Part shown: in pieces, positions 1 to 8,220 of the stretch | Layout: each line of letters begins with the position of its first letter | Position numbering within the stretch: the first letter of the stretch is position 1 | Origin: an uncultured Microbulbifer sp. | GTDB taxonomy: Bacteria > Pseudomonadota > Gammaproteobacteria > Pseudomonadales > Cellvibrionaceae | Reading direction: 5' to 3' | DNA: 64,000 nt | NCBI RefSeq assembly: GCF_947498635.1 | Contig: NZ_CANMKV010000005.1 | Coordinates: forward strand, 62,001-126,000 | Translations under genes and position numbers: made by a program | Notes under the pieces: generated by a model | The model's database searches: none | Told to the model about the DNA's origin: nothing | The model's input: only the letters and a program-made list of their open reading frames with translations

Positions 1-87
1 GCCGACGATGGAATCGGCCTCCAGGCGCGGGGAGATATAGTCAATGGCGGCGCGAGCGGTGGCCTGCTTCAGTTCATCCTGGGTCAT
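1..87 (-). CDS. rpiA: Ribose-5-phosphate isomerase A, N-terminal fragment
   Basis: Only the first 29 codons are inside the window; the gene runs off the left edge. The protein starts MTQDELKQATARAAIDYI, which matches the start of E. coli RpiA closely, and continues to the residues leading into the first phosphate-binding loop. RpiA interconverts ribose-5-phosphate and ribulose-5-phosphate in the pentose phosphate pathway. An AGGAAA lies about 12 bases upstream of the ATG. The divergent pairing with ilvA is the usual gammaproteobacterial arrangement and supports the call. Confidence 0.85.
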   Translation of the reverse strand, partial: MTQDELKQATARAAIDYISPRLEADSIVG

Positions 88-301
88 ACGCTGGATAGTT
101 TCCTGTGCAATTATTTTTGCTTTATCTCTATCTTTCGATAAAAAAAAGCGCAATGTATATAAAAAAATAGAAATCGTGCTAGGCAGGGATTAGACTGGCC
201 TGCCGGTGTTGCGCGCGGCGGCTACTTGACCGTCCACTCCTGCTACTACGCTTGCCTGAGTCGCGCACAGAAATTAACCGCAACGGCAGCTGATACACGC
301 C
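88..301. promoter_or_regulatory. Divergent rpiA/ilvA intergenic region
   Basis: This 214-base gap must hold the promoters of both genes. Positions 110-175 are very AT-rich, with A-tracts such as that around 138-147, which would suit the rpiA promoter. I could not pick a confident -35/-10 pair for either gene and saw no attenuator-like leader peptide in front of ilvA. Confidence 0.4.
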
Positions 302-1816
302 ATGCCTAGATCCTATATCAAGCGCATTTTAGACGCGCGCATTTACGATGTCGCCACCGAGACGCCTTTGGAGCCTATGCGCCAGTTGTCGCACCGGCTC
401 GGCAATCGGGTTTTACTCAAGCGGGAAGATCTGCAACCGGTATTTTCCTTCAAGATTCGCGGTGCCTATAACAAGCTGCTGCAATTGCCGGCGGAGCAGC
501 GCGCGCGCGGGGTGATTGCCGCCTCTGCGGGGAACCATGCCCAGGGCCTCGCCATGGGCGCGGCGCAATTGGGGGTGCGTGCCACCATTGTCATGCCCAA
601 GACCACTCCCCTGATCAAAGTCAATGCCGTGCGTATGCGTGGCGCCGAAGTGGTTCTTCATGGGGATACCTTTGATGAGGCAACTTTTCGGGCCAGGCAG
701 TTGATGCAGGAACGCGATCTGGTGTTTGTGCACCCCTATGACGACCCGGATGTCATAGCTGGGCAGGGCACTGTGGCGATGGAGTTACTGCGTCAGTACT
801 CCGGCAACCTTGAGGCGGTTTTTATCCCTGTCGGTGGAGGCGGGCTCGCTGCAGGTATGGCCGCTTATATCAAATATGTGCGTCCGGAGACTCGGGTCTA
901 TGCCGTAGAGCCGGAGGAAGCGGCCTGTCTTAAGGCCGCTCTGGAGAGTGATGCGCGTGTCCGCTTGGCTCAAGTGGGGTTATTTGCCGATGGCGTCGCG
1001 GTGGCACAAATTGGTGAAGAGACCTTCCGCATCTTGCGTGAAACTGTAGATGGTGTGATCACCGTGAGCACCGATGAAATCTGTGCGGCGATCAAGGATA
1101 TTTTTGAGGACACTCGCTCCATTGCCGAGCCGGCTGGGGCCGTAGGTCTGGCGGGATTGAAAAAGTACGCTGAGCAGAGCGGCAGTCGCAACGAAGCCCT
1201 CGCCACTGTTTGTAGCGGTGCCAATATTAATTTCGATCGGCTGCGTTATATCAGCGAACGCACCGAAATTGGCGAAAAACGCGAGGCAGTATTGGCGGTG
1301 CGCATTGAGGAGCGTCCGGGCAGCTATCTGCGTTTTTGTCGAGATCTGGGGGATCGGGCCATTACCGAATTTAACTATCGTTACGCCGGGGAGGGGGAGG
1401 CACATATTTTTGTTGGTGTACAGGTATCCGCCGACAGCGACCGGAGTCAGTTGGTTGAGAGGCTTGAAGGGAACGGTTATAGCGTCACCGACCTCACCGA
1501 TAACGAAATGGCAAAACTACATATCCGCCATTTAGTGGGAGGGCGGGTTCCAGGGTTGCGCGATGAGGTGGTCTATCGCTTTGAGTTTCCCGAGCGCCCT
1601 GGCGCATTGCGGAAATTTCTTGAGCACTTGGCGGGGCGCTGGAATATCACACTATTCCACTACCGCAACCACGGTGCCGCCTATGGGCGGGTCTTGGTGG
1701 GCCTGCAGGTGGCGCCTTCAGCGCGTGCGAAATTACTGGATTTACTCGAGAGACTGCAATTTCCCTATTGGGATGAAACTAAAAATCCGGCTTATCGATT
1801 TTTCCTGGCCAACTAA
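302..1816 (+). CDS. ilvA: Biosynthetic threonine ammonia-lyase (threonine deaminase)
   Basis: A 504-residue protein, the normal length for biosynthetic IlvA (E. coli 514). It deaminates L-threonine to 2-oxobutanoate, the first committed step of isoleucine synthesis. The PLP lysine is K51 in FSFKIRGAYNK, and the glycine loop GGGGLAAG that binds the PLP phosphate lies near residue 180. The C-terminal third, from about residue 325, holds two ACT-like regulatory domains (each with an ERPG motif), so allosteric feedback by isoleucine and valine is expected. This distinguishes it from the short catabolic TdcB type. ilvD and ilvE are also in this window but far away, so the pathway is not one operon here. 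Confidence 0.97.
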   Translation: MPRSYIKRILDARIYDVATETPLEPMRQLSHRLGNRVLLKREDLQPVFSFKIRGAYNKLLQLPAEQRARGVIAASAGNHAQGLAMGAAQLGVRATIVMPKTTPLIKVNAVRMRGAEVVLHGDTFDEATFRARQLMQERDLVFVHPYDDPDVIAGQGTVAMELLRQYSGNLEAVFIPVGGGGLAAGMAAYIKYVRPETRVYAVEPEEAACLKAALESDARVRLAQVGLFADGVAVAQIGEETFRILRETVDGVITVSTDEICAAIKDIFEDTRSIAEPAGAVGLAGLKKYAEQSGSRNEALATVCSGANINFDRLRYISERTEIGEKREAVLAVRIEERPGSYLRFCRDLGDRAITEFNYRYAGEGEAHIFVGVQVSADSDRSQLVERLEGNGYSVTDLTDNEMAKLHIRHLVGGRVPGLRDEVVYRFEFPERPGALRKFLEHLAGRWNITLFHYRNHGAAYGRVLVGLQVAPSARAKLLDLLERLQFPYWDETKNPAYRFFLAN

Positions 1817-2061
1817 ACCTTAAGAAGAAAAGGTTAGAGTAATTTATCTCAATAAATTTTTGCTACATAGACCACAATTTTGATTATGTCGAACCACCCT
1901 GCGCAATAATGCGACAAAAAACGCAGAAAATATTCAACAAACAGTTACTATTCCCTCGATTGTTAAGTATCTTCTTTGGTCGTGGAACTTTTACTATGGC
2001 ACCGGTCATATGCGAAGTGAAACGCACATAACAAAAAAATAGATCGTACAGGATGGTCCCA

Positions 2062-2199
2062 ATGAAAGCCGATGCGCTGACAATCGCTGTGGTTGTCTTT
2101 GTCGCGGGCGTTCTGCTGAGCACTAGTGGTTTGACCGAGGTGTTTGCCTCGGAACAGGAGCCGCCGGCTGCTTTGCAACAGGGAGTGGTTACCCGTTAG
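2062..2199 (+). CDS. Small single-pass membrane or secreted peptide, 45 aa
   Basis: A short ORF begins MKADALTIAVVVFVAGVLL and ends QQGVVTR. An AGGA sits about 9 bases upstream of the ATG. The first 20 residues are a hydrophobic segment and the rest is polar with EQEPP, so it reads as a small membrane peptide or a peptide with an uncleaved signal anchor. It sits alone between ilvA and a bidirectional terminator that immediately follows it. I recognise no family. Its plausibility rests on the ribosome binding site, the clean membrane segment and the terminator; conservation in relatives would decide it. Confidence 0.5.
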   Translation: MKADALTIAVVVFVAGVLLSTSGLTEVFASEQEPPAALQQGVVTR

Positions 2200-2234
2200 G
2201 CCATGGCCGGGGGGCGCTCTGCCCAAGCACAAAC

Positions 2235-2272
2235 AAAAAAGGCCGGATACCCTAGGGTGTCCGGCCTTTTTT
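2235..2272. terminator. Bidirectional rho-independent terminator
   Basis: A-run, then GGCCGGATACCC, a two-base TA loop, GGGTGTCCGGCC and a T-run. The stem is nearly perfect and has A/T tails on both sides, so it can end the + strand small peptide transcript and the - strand fau transcript. Confidence 0.9.
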
Positions 2273-2311
2273 GTTGAGCGGTTCACGGTGAAACCCGTTG
2301 CTTAAGTCGAA

Positions 2312-2890
2312 TTAGCGGCAGCGATAGATACGCTGCTCGGTCACCACTGTATCGAGAGGAATATCCCAGTTATCCGTGGGCAGGTGCTGGACACATTGCA
2401 ACTGATGGGCGACGCCAATTAATTGCGGGCCGCTCCCCGGCAACAGCTGCTTGTGTTCAAAAGTGCGATCGTAGAAGCCCGCTCCCATGCCGAGGCGGGC
2501 CCCCGTAGGGTCGAAGGCGACCAGGGGAACCAGGACCAAGTCCAATAAACCCGCTGCGCGACTGGGGCTTCGCACTGGCTCTGGAATATGAAAGCGGTTG
2601 CGAAAAGGTAGGGGAGCGCCATTCCAGTATTTAAAGCCCAGATGGGGATGCGGCTCCTCCGGTAATACCGGCAAATAGAATTGTTTCTCGGGAAAGCGCC
2701 GCAAAAGGGAGCGAACATCCAGTTCGCCATCCATAGGCCAGTAAATACCAATATGACCGGCGCGCTTCATTTGTGGAATTCGGCCTAACAGCGTAATGGC
2801 CGCGCGGCCGTGTAAACGCTGTTGATAGGCGCTGAGTGCCCGCCGCTCAGCGCGCAAGCGCCGGCGCAGCTGGGTTTTATTTTCGTTCAT
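2312..2890 (-). CDS. fau: 5-formyltetrahydrofolate cyclo-ligase family protein
   Basis: About 192 residues starting MNENKTQLRRRLRAERRALS. The family converts 5-formyl-THF to 5,10-methenyl-THF using ATP. The C-terminal motif GARLGMGAGFYDRTF is the typical substrate/ATP signature, and the N-terminal basic helix KTQLRRRLRAERR is also characteristic. The reading frame is open for another 71 codons upstream, but that stretch is the 6S RNA gene, so I place the start at 2890. The zapA-ssrS-fau order is the classic gammaproteobacterial arrangement and confirms both neighbours. In E. coli this gene (ygfA) is co-transcribed with 6S RNA and linked to persistence. Confidence 0.93.
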   Translation of the reverse strand: MNENKTQLRRRLRAERRALSAYQQRLHGRAAITLLGRIPQMKRAGHIGIYWPMDGELDVRSLLRRFPEKQFYLPVLPEEPHPHLGFKYWNGAPLPFRNRFHIPEPVRSPSRAAGLLDLVLVPLVAFDPTGARLGMGAGFYDRTFEHKQLLPGSGPQLIGVAHQLQCVQHLPTDNWDIPLDTVVTEQRIYRCR

Positions 2891-2916
2891 GGGTAGGGAA
2901 ATACTGGAATAGAATT

Positions 2917-3097
2917 GGAAACCCCGAGAGTGCGGCTGTAGACGGAGCCTTGAACCGTAAGGTTCAAGGTGGCGGTCTCCGGAGTACATAAGGCTTTCCG
3001 CTGCATGGCGGACCTGCACACCAGCACCCGCTGGAAACCACCGGGGTAAGATTATCGGCTCAAGGACATAGTCTGCTGGCCAACACCCCAGGGTATG
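2917..3097 (-). ncRNA. ssrS: 6S RNA
   Basis: The - strand carries hallmarks of 6S RNA: CCTTGAGCCGATAA near the 5' side, then CACCTTGAACC followed by GGTTCAAGG near the 3' side, as in E. coli 6S RNA. The 5' CCCTGGGGTG pairs with the 3' CACTCTCGGGG to close the long rod. Length is about 180 bases. It sits between zapA and fau, the conserved location. It binds sigma70 RNA polymerase in stationary phase as a promoter mimic. Ends are estimated from the closing stem and from the promoter at 3103-3132. Confidence 0.93.
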
Positions 3098-3102
3098 TAC
3101 CA

Positions 3103-3132
3103 ATTATAACTTGTCAAAAGGGGGGCTGTTAA
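3103..3132 (-). promoter_or_regulatory. sigma70-type promoter of 6S RNA
   Basis: On the - strand TTAACA (3127-3132) is followed by an 18-base spacer and a perfect TATAAT (3103-3108). The expected transcription start at about 3096-3098 coincides with the predicted 5' end of 6S RNA. Confidence 0.75.
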
Positions 3133-3172
3133 CCGGAAATTCAGATGTTTTGGTCGCGCCGCCCACATTGAG

Positions 3173-3502
3173 TTATGACTGAGGTTCACTCTCCGGGTCT
3201 GTTTCCCCCAATACATTGTGAACCTTGTCTTGCAGGCGATCTAAAATTTCCTTTTGCAGCGGGATACTGCTTAATTCTGCTTTTGCCTGAATGAGCTCAT
3301 GGGCAATATTTAGGGCGGCCATGACGGCGACGCGCTCTGCGCCAATGACAGTCCCCGCGGTGCGGATTCTAGACATGCGCTCATTTAATAGTTGGGCGGA
3401 AGCGAGGAGTCCGGCGCGCTCGCTGTCTGCACAGGCAACGCGGTACTCTTTGCCGAGAATGGAAACAGTGACGGTTTCAGAAGTTAATGCAGAGTCAGCC
3501 AT
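3173..3502 (-). CDS. zapA: Cell division protein ZapA
   Basis: 109 residues, the normal length. ZapA is a cytosolic FtsZ-ring protein that bundles FtsZ filaments. The N-terminal segment VTVSILGKEYRVAC and the helical ERVAVMAALNIAHEL match ZapA, and the C-terminal half is the expected coiled coil (QAKAELSS to LQDKVHNVL). The start overlaps the stop of the upstream ZapB-like gene as TGATG, so the two are translationally coupled. 6S RNA and fau follow on the same strand. Confidence 0.95.
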   Translation of the reverse strand: MADSALTSETVTVSILGKEYRVACADSERAGLLASAQLLNERMSRIRTAGTVIGAERVAVMAALNIAHELIQAKAELSSIPLQKEILDRLQDKVHNVLGETDPESEPQS

Positions 3503-3705
3503 CAGGATTCTTGCGTTAGCCCTTTGAGACGATTGATCATGGCTTCAACCCGCGAGCGGGCGGCCTCATTATTTTTTATTAAGCGCTGGCGTTCACGCAG
3601 CCAGTCGGCTTCCTGCCGGCGCAATTCACGATTGTCATCGGCCAGCTGTTGGCAGCGGGCAATCAGTGAATCTACGGTGCTTTCTAACGCTTGCAGCTTA
3701 TCCAT
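3502..3705 (-). CDS. ZapB-like coiled-coil protein (TIGR02449 family)
   Basis: 67 residues starting MDKLQALESTVDSLIARCQQL, almost entirely one heptad-patterned coiled coil (LADDNRELRRQ, READ-type repeats, then RVEAMINRLKGL). This is the small conserved partner usually found directly upstream of zapA in Pseudomonas and relatives. The frame is open back to 3816, but AGGAAAT lies just upstream of the ATG at 3705, which fixes the start. Role in division is inferred from the coupling to zapA. Confidence 0.85.
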   Translation of the reverse strand: MDKLQALESTVDSLIARCQQLADDNRELRRQEADWLRERQRLIKNNEAARSRVEAMINRLKGLTQES

Positions 3706-3910
3706 ATTTCCTGCGTTTGAGTCTACGTCTGGGTTCGCAACACGACAGACTGCGAGGGATTCCGCTACTATATTGCCGGCGAAATGGTGGGTCAATCGCT
3801 CCACCTGCGCGGGCAATCACAAAATTGCCTTGAGGACCCCCAGTTCTCACACTTGCCGCTGTCACAGCGGCGCTTGAATATATCCCGATCTAGAAAACTG
3901 TGCGGTAAAC

Positions 3911-4465
3911 ATGACTTCAGAAAACAACCGATTTGAGCAACTTGCCAATGCCATTCTCTCCGCGGGTGGCCAGGTGGACCCCAGCGAGTTACACGGCTTT
4001 ACCTGTGGAATTTTGGCCGCCGGAGCCGAGCCGGATAAAAAACGCTGGCAGAGTGAGTTGGCGGCCCTGCTCGATGTGGAGGCTGTGCCTGCCGATTTGG
4101 ACCGGGATTTGTTGCAGTTAGCGGAGGAGAGCGGCAAGCAATTGGGAGGCTCAGATTTTTCTTTTCAGTTAGTGCTCTGTGACGATGAAGACATCGTTTC
4201 GCGCACCCTCGCTCTCGGGCATTGGTGTGCGGGTTTTCTACATGGATTCGGCATCGGTGGCGCTAAAGTGAAGCTGCTACCCACCAGTGAGGAGGCGCTA
4301 AAAGATATTGGCGCAATTGCACAGGTGGATGCCGACCACGTTGATGCTAGCGAAGAAGCGGAGCAGCAGCTGATTGAGCTACAAGAGTATGTGCGGGTTG
4401 CGGTGCTCAATATTTTTACCGAGGTGCGTGGAAATAAAGCTAGCGGCGGCCCAACCGTCCACTGA
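3911..4465 (+). CDS. ygfB: UPF0149 family protein YgfB
   Basis: 184 residues. The SELHGFTCGILAAGA motif near residue 27 and the later GHWCAGFLHGFGIGG are the signature of the YecA/YgfB (UPF0149) all-helical family. In Pseudomonas aeruginosa YgfB has been linked to control of ampDh3 and beta-lactam resistance; here function is by family only. It is transcribed divergently from the zapA group and heads the ygfB-pepP-ubiH-ubiI operon. Its stop overlaps the pepP start as TGATG. Confidence 0.92.
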   Translation: MTSENNRFEQLANAILSAGGQVDPSELHGFTCGILAAGAEPDKKRWQSELAALLDVEAVPADLDRDLLQLAEESGKQLGGSDFSFQLVLCDDEDIVSRTLALGHWCAGFLHGFGIGGAKVKLLPTSEEALKDIGAIAQVDADHVDASEEAEQQLIELQEYVRVAVLNIFTEVRGNKASGGPTVH

Positions 4466-5477
4466 TGTCCTCTGGCGAAAAATATACGGGGGTTGGTATG
4501 GTGGAGTACGCACGTCGTCGCACCCAATTACTGGCAGAACTGGCCCCTAACAGCATCGCGATTATTGCTTCGGCCACTGAGCAGTTGCGCTCCCGTGATA
4601 CCTACTTTCCTTGTCGCCAGGATAGTGACTTTCTCTATTTGACCGGTTTTCCCGAGCCTGAGGCCCTACTGGTCTTATTGCTCGGTCGCAGCCAGGGTGA
4701 GACTCTGCTGTTTTGTCGTGAGCGAGAAAGAGAAAAAGAGTGTTGGGAGGGGCCACGTCTGGGTCCCGAGCGAGCCCTGAGCCAGTTTGGCCTGTCCGAT
4801 GCGTTCCCTATCAGTGACCTCGACGATAATCTGCCCGGATTATTGGGAGGGCGTGAGCGCGTTTATTTTCCTATGGGGCGTTATGCACATCTGGATCGGC
4901 GCCTGCGGGCTCATCGGCAAGCCATAGAGGAAGCTCCTGGCAATAAGAGGTCCCCGGAAATGGTGGACCTGGATTACCAACTATGGGAATTGCGCCAAAG
5001 GCACTTTATGAAGTTGACCTGGCGGCGCAGCGAGCGGCGATAGAGCGGGTGCGCGTGGGCAATCACTGAAACGATCCGCATACTGCCAGCGTGGAAGTGA
5101 TCACCCGCGGGTTATTGGATCTGGGACTGTTGCGCGATAATCTGCGCAACTTGTTGGACTGCGGTGCCTACCAGCCCTTTTATAGGCATCGGGTTGGCCA
5201 TTGGCTGGGGATGGATGTTCACGTTGTGGGCGATTATCGGGTCCAGGGTGCCTGGCGCCAACTGGAACCGAGGATGGTGATGATCGTCGAGCCCGGCATC
5301 TATATACCCGCGAACGATGAGCAAATACCCATAGAGTTTCGCGGTATGGGAATTCGCATAGAGGACGATGTTGCCCTGACCGAGCAAGGGGCATCCGTTC
5401 TGTCCGATGGCGCACCGAAAGTCGTGCGCGATATCGAGTACACCATGCGTCACGGCCGGGATTTTCTGACCCGCTAG
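4465..5477 (+). pseudogene. pepP: Decayed Xaa-Pro aminopeptidase PepP
   Basis: Two fragments of PepP (E. coli 441 residues) remain. The first frame (4465-5043) is an intact AMP_N domain with YFPCRQDSDFLYLTGFPEPE, then runs into an out-of-frame tail and a TAG at 5041. From about 5001 the correct frame resumes as ALYEVDLAAQRAAIERV and continues to 5477 with the metal-ligand regions GHWLGMDVH, VEPGIYI and RGMGIRIEDD. About 105 codons between these points are missing, including the region of the two metal-binding aspartates (D260 and D271 in E. coli). In addition, the resumed frame has a TGA at 5067-5069. Two independent lesions and loss of the metal site mean it cannot be active. A sequencing error could explain the stop, but not the deletion. 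Confidence 0.9.
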
Positions 5478-5543
5478 TTTAATTTGAGATTTAGTGGCCC
5501 CGCTCCCGGACTCTTTCCGGTCGCCGGGCCGGGGGAGACTGCA

Positions 5544-6785
5544 ATGAGTGAGCCGCAACAGCGGGTGGATGTGGCTATTGTCGGTGGCGGTATGGCGGGC
5601 GCCAGTTTGGCACTGATGCTGGCGCATTTTTGTCCACATCTCAGTGTTCGGCTACTGGAGCAGAGGGCTTTGCCCGATGCCGCTGCCAGTGTTGAGCTGC
5701 CCAGCTTCGATACCCGTGCCACCGCAATTGCCGCCGGCAGCCTACAACTGTTCAGACAGCTGGGGCTGTGGCCCGCCCTGCGTGAGTACTGCGCGCCAAT
5801 CAAGCGCGTTCAGGTCAGTGATCGGGGCCACGCTTTCGGTGCAGCACTATCTGCCAGTGAACAGGAACAGGCCAGTTTTGAGGGGATGCTGGGGGCAGTT
5901 ATCGAAAATGCGGCACTGGGGCCCATTCTGCATAAGGCGCTGGCAGAGACGCCGGTCGAGCTTTTGGCGCCGGCTCGGGTGACAGGGGTGCATATGGATA
6001 ATGGCGGCGCGAATTTGCACTGGAACGCCGCTGAAGGTGGTCCTGAGAACGTACTGGGTTGCGCGTTGTTGGTAGTCGCCGATGGCGTCGATTCCCCCCT
6101 GTGCAGGCAGTTGGGAATGGAAATTGACACGGTAAAGTACCAACAGAGGGCGCTGGTCACTACTGTTGCTCTACAACGGGACCACGAAGGCGTCGCCTTT
6201 GAGCGTTTTACCCCTTCCGGTCCTATGGCATTGCTGCCATTGCCAAGGCGCGAGGGTATTCACCGCGCGGCTCTGGTTTGGGCCTGCGCGGAGAAGGAGG
6301 CTGAGGGTATCTGTGTGCTTTCGGAAGATGCGCGTTTGCAGCGCTTACAAAAGCAATTTGGTTGGCGCGCCGGCCGGTTTATCAAAGCGGGTGCCCTGCA
6401 GGGTTATCCGCTCAGCCTGTCTTTGGCCCGGGAACAGTGGCGGCGCAACGTGGTGTTACTCGGTAATTGTGCGCATTTTCTGCATCCAGTGGCCGGGCAG
6501 GGATTTAATCTGACCGTGCGGGATTGCTATGCCCTGGCACAGGCGCTGGCACAGCCGCGGTTGCAGCAGGGCGCTGTGGGACAGCTGGAATGCCTCGCCG
6601 CCTATGGTGAAAACCGCCGGCGCGATCAGCGATTAACCGTGGGTTTCAGCGACCGTATTCCGGCGCTGTTCTCCTCGGGGAATCCTTTTCAACAAGTGGT
6701 GCGCCAAATGGGGTTGCTTGGTCTTACACTGATACCTCCGCTGCGGCAGCAGTTTATTGGCCAGGCGGCGGGATTTGGGCTCTAA
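5544..6785 (+). CDS. ubiH: 2-octaprenyl-6-methoxyphenol hydroxylase UbiH
   Basis: 413 residues of the FAD-dependent aromatic hydroxylase family in ubiquinone synthesis. The N-terminal dinucleotide-binding motif is VAIVGGGMAGASLAL, and the second FAD motif is GNCAHFLHPVAGQGFNL. The GN in place of GD is what E. coli UbiH also shows, which separates it from its neighbour UbiI. The frame is open from 5484, but GGGGGAG just upstream of the ATG at 5544 favours that start. It follows the broken pepP and keeps its own ribosome binding site, so its translation should not suffer from the pseudogene. Confidence 0.93.
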   Translation: MSEPQQRVDVAIVGGGMAGASLALMLAHFCPHLSVRLLEQRALPDAAASVELPSFDTRATAIAAGSLQLFRQLGLWPALREYCAPIKRVQVSDRGHAFGAALSASEQEQASFEGMLGAVIENAALGPILHKALAETPVELLAPARVTGVHMDNGGANLHWNAAEGGPENVLGCALLVVADGVDSPLCRQLGMEIDTVKYQQRALVTTVALQRDHEGVAFERFTPSGPMALLPLPRREGIHRAALVWACAEKEAEGICVLSEDARLQRLQKQFGWRAGRFIKAGALQGYPLSLSLAREQWRRNVVLLGNCAHFLHPVAGQGFNLTVRDCYALAQALAQPRLQQGAVGQLECLAAYGENRRRDQRLTVGFSDRIPALFSSGNPFQQVVRQMGLLGLTLIPPLRQQFIGQAAGFGL

Positions 6786-6852
6786 CGGTGCTCTGCACAG
6801 CACGGCACAATACTCGGCACATCATTCGGTAAAACAGTGGAATTGGCTAGAT

Positions 6853-8088
6853 ATGAATAGACACCGTTTGGACTTTGCCATTGTCGGTGCGGGGATGGTG
6901 GGTATGGCCCAGGCCGCGCTGCTCGCTGTGCGTCACCCGGGGATGCGCGTGGCCCTGTTGGAGGCCTCTACTGAGACCGCACCGCAACAATCTGAGGACT
7001 ACGAGCCGCGGGTTGTAGCCCTTACCCATGCCTCCCGCGCGCTGCTCGATGAGATCGGGGTCTGGGAGGAAATTTCCACGCAGCGTGCCTGCCCTTATGT
7101 GGAAATGCGTGTATGGGATGCGGATGGCACCGGTTCTGTACGTTTTAACAGTCGCGATGTGCAGCTGCCCAATCTGGGGCATATTGTTGAGAACAGTATT
7201 ATTATCGCCGCCCTGCGTGCGAGACTCGAGGCTCTGCCCAATGTGGAGTTGGTGAATGGCTTCCGTCTGGAGAGCTGGTGGCGCGACTGCGGCCTCTGGC
7301 ACCTGCAGCCGCGGGGCGAACAGTCCGATGGGGTCGAGGGATTGCGGGAGCAGGCCGAAATAGTACGTACACGCCTGCTAATCGGTGCAGATGGCGCCCG
7401 CTCTAAGGTGCGTGACCTGCTGCGCATCCGCTGCCAGGATACGGATTACCATCAGACAGCACTGGTCTGTGTCGCGCGCTCTGAGAGGTCCCACCGGCAC
7501 ACCGCATGGCAGCGTTTTCTGCAGAGTGGCCCTCTGGCCTTTCTACCTCTGGCCGGACTGGGCGATGATAACCACTGTGCGGTGGTGTGGTCGGCAGATG
7601 ATCCGCTCGCGCGCGAATTGATGATGTTGGATGACCAGGCTTTTGCCCTGAATCTTGAGAAGGCATTCGAGAGCCGGCTGGGCAAGCTGGAATCTGTCAG
7701 TGAACGCTTTTCCTTCCCCCTGCGCGCGCGCCACGCGGAGCGCTACCACGGCCCCGGTGCGGTTTTGGTCGGGGATGCAGCCCACAGTATTCACCCACTG
7801 GCGGGACAGGGTGTGAACTTGGGCTTTCAGGACGTTCGTGTGCTCGCGGATGAAATAGATCGCGCCCTGTCTCGCGGCCTGGAGCCGGCGCACGCCTCGG
7901 TATTGGCGCGCTATGAGCGTCGTCGCCGTGGCGATAATGCCACTACACTCAAGGCAATGAGCGCTTTCAAGTCCCTGTTTGGAGCCGGCGACCTCCACTG
8001 GCGCTGGCTGCGCAATACCGGCTTGAGTATGGTAGATGCCAGCCCCATGTTAAAGAAACGGATCATTATGCGGGCTATGGCGGTTTAG
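6853..8088 (+). CDS. ubiI: 2-octaprenylphenol hydroxylase UbiI (VisC)
   Basis: 411 residues, FAD-dependent C5 hydroxylase of ubiquinone synthesis. The N-terminal FAD motif is AIVGAGMVGMAQA and the second is GDAAHSIHPLAGQGVNLG, near-identical to E. coli UbiI/VisC. It lies 67 bases after ubiH in the same direction and belongs to the ygfB-pepP-ubiH-ubiI operon. I used the ATG at 6853 rather than the upstream in-frame codons, because homology begins with MNRHRLDFAIVGAG. Confidence 0.93.
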   Translation: MNRHRLDFAIVGAGMVGMAQAALLAVRHPGMRVALLEASTETAPQQSEDYEPRVVALTHASRALLDEIGVWEEISTQRACPYVEMRVWDADGTGSVRFNSRDVQLPNLGHIVENSIIIAALRARLEALPNVELVNGFRLESWWRDCGLWHLQPRGEQSDGVEGLREQAEIVRTRLLIGADGARSKVRDLLRIRCQDTDYHQTALVCVARSERSHRHTAWQRFLQSGPLAFLPLAGLGDDNHCAVVWSADDPLARELMMLDDQAFALNLEKAFESRLGKLESVSERFSFPLRARHAERYHGPGAVLVGDAAHSIHPLAGQGVNLGFQDVRVLADEIDRALSRGLEPAHASVLARYERRRRGDNATTLKAMSAFKSLFGAGDLHWRWLRNTGLSMVDASPMLKKRIIMRAMAV

Positions 8089-8220
8089 TGCGGGCTTGCT
8101 ATTCAATCTGTATTTTCCCCAGCGGCTAACTTAAAAGCTTCAAGTTGGCCGCTGGGTATAGAAATAAAATCTGCTGGAATATGATGTTCGTTGGCAGGTC
8201 GGCAAAAAAGGTTTTCTGAA

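Noticed and set aside
2891..3103. 71-codon N-terminal extension of fau
   Set aside because: The stretch is the 6S RNA gene; homology to the cyclo-ligase begins at the ATG at 2890.
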